A stretch of DNA of 8,662 nucleotides from Saprospirales bacterium (GTDB taxonomy: Bacteria > Bacteroidota > Bacteroidia > Chitinophagales > Saprospiraceae): assembly GCA_003448025.1 (NCBI GenBank), contig DLXL01000208.1:5495-14156 (forward strand), read 5' to 3'. The translations under genes and the position numbers were made by a program. Below are positions 8,621 to 8,662 of this stretch, in pieces; position 1 is the first letter of the stretch, and the number at the start of each line of letters is the position of its first letter. The notes below the pieces were generated by a model that saw only the letters and a list, made by a program, of their open reading frames with translations, had not been told where the DNA came from and searched no databases.

Positions 8621-8662
8621 GGTTTATTTTGGGTTTATAGGGGTTTATAGGTTTAAGGGTTT
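8621..8662. repeat. G/T-rich decamer repeat after crtB at the contig end
   Basis: GGGTTTATAG occurs twice in exact tandem at 8631-8650. It is flanked by degenerate copies (GGTTTATTTT at 8621-8630 and GTTTAAGGGTTT at 8651-8662). The whole strand from the crtB stop to the window end contains no C. The array runs off the edge, so its length is unknown. It resembles a simple-sequence intergenic repeat and could have caused the assembly break. There is no hairpin, so it is not an intrinsic terminator. Confidence 0.6.

Overview
The window looks like a piece of a Bacteroidota chromosome, most likely from the Saprospiria/Chitinophagia side of the phylum. The evidence is a secreted protein with a type IX secretion (T9SS) C-terminal sorting domain and dockerin-like 'TTYDLVL..KHIL' / 'ADVN..SVTTFD' repeats, a Bacteroidota-type crtI-crtB carotenoid pair, promoter-like TTTG / TAnnTTTG elements, and no clear Shine-Dalgarno sequences. 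This placement is from remembered family patterns, not from a search.

Layout: positions 1-135 are pyrimidine-rich low-complexity sequence that is probably a poor-quality contig end. Next is a short heptad repeat (140-174). Four genes then lie on the minus strand, in transcription order: a T9SS-exported multidomain protein (5992-4049), a SPOR-like/OmpA-like envelope protein (3981-3223), a Wzx/MATE-type polysaccharide flippase (3214-1727) and IMP dehydrogenase guaB (1656-178). On the plus strand, diverging from these, are phytoene desaturase crtI (6197-7738) and phytoene synthase crtB (7778-8620). The window ends in a G/T-rich decamer repeat just after crtB.

The 204-bp gap between the divergent blocks (5993-6196) is the only substantial intergenic region. 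It holds a candidate promoter for each direction and a 12-bp perfect inverted repeat, extendable with small imperfections, whose right arm runs into the -33 element of the crtI promoter. That is the most interesting regulatory structure here.

Function: CrtB makes phytoene from two geranylgeranyl diphosphates and CrtI desaturates it, giving the core of a carotenoid pathway whose other genes would lie beyond the right edge. The minus-strand genes are envelope-oriented (surface protein, peptidoglycan-associated protein, glycan flippase) and end with the purine housekeeping gene guaB. The OmpA-like gene and the flippase are separated by only 8 bp and are probably co-transcribed. I see no mobile element, CRISPR array, RNA gene, toxin-antitoxin pair or recognisable defence system. 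All six genes belong to known families, so I do not claim a new system.
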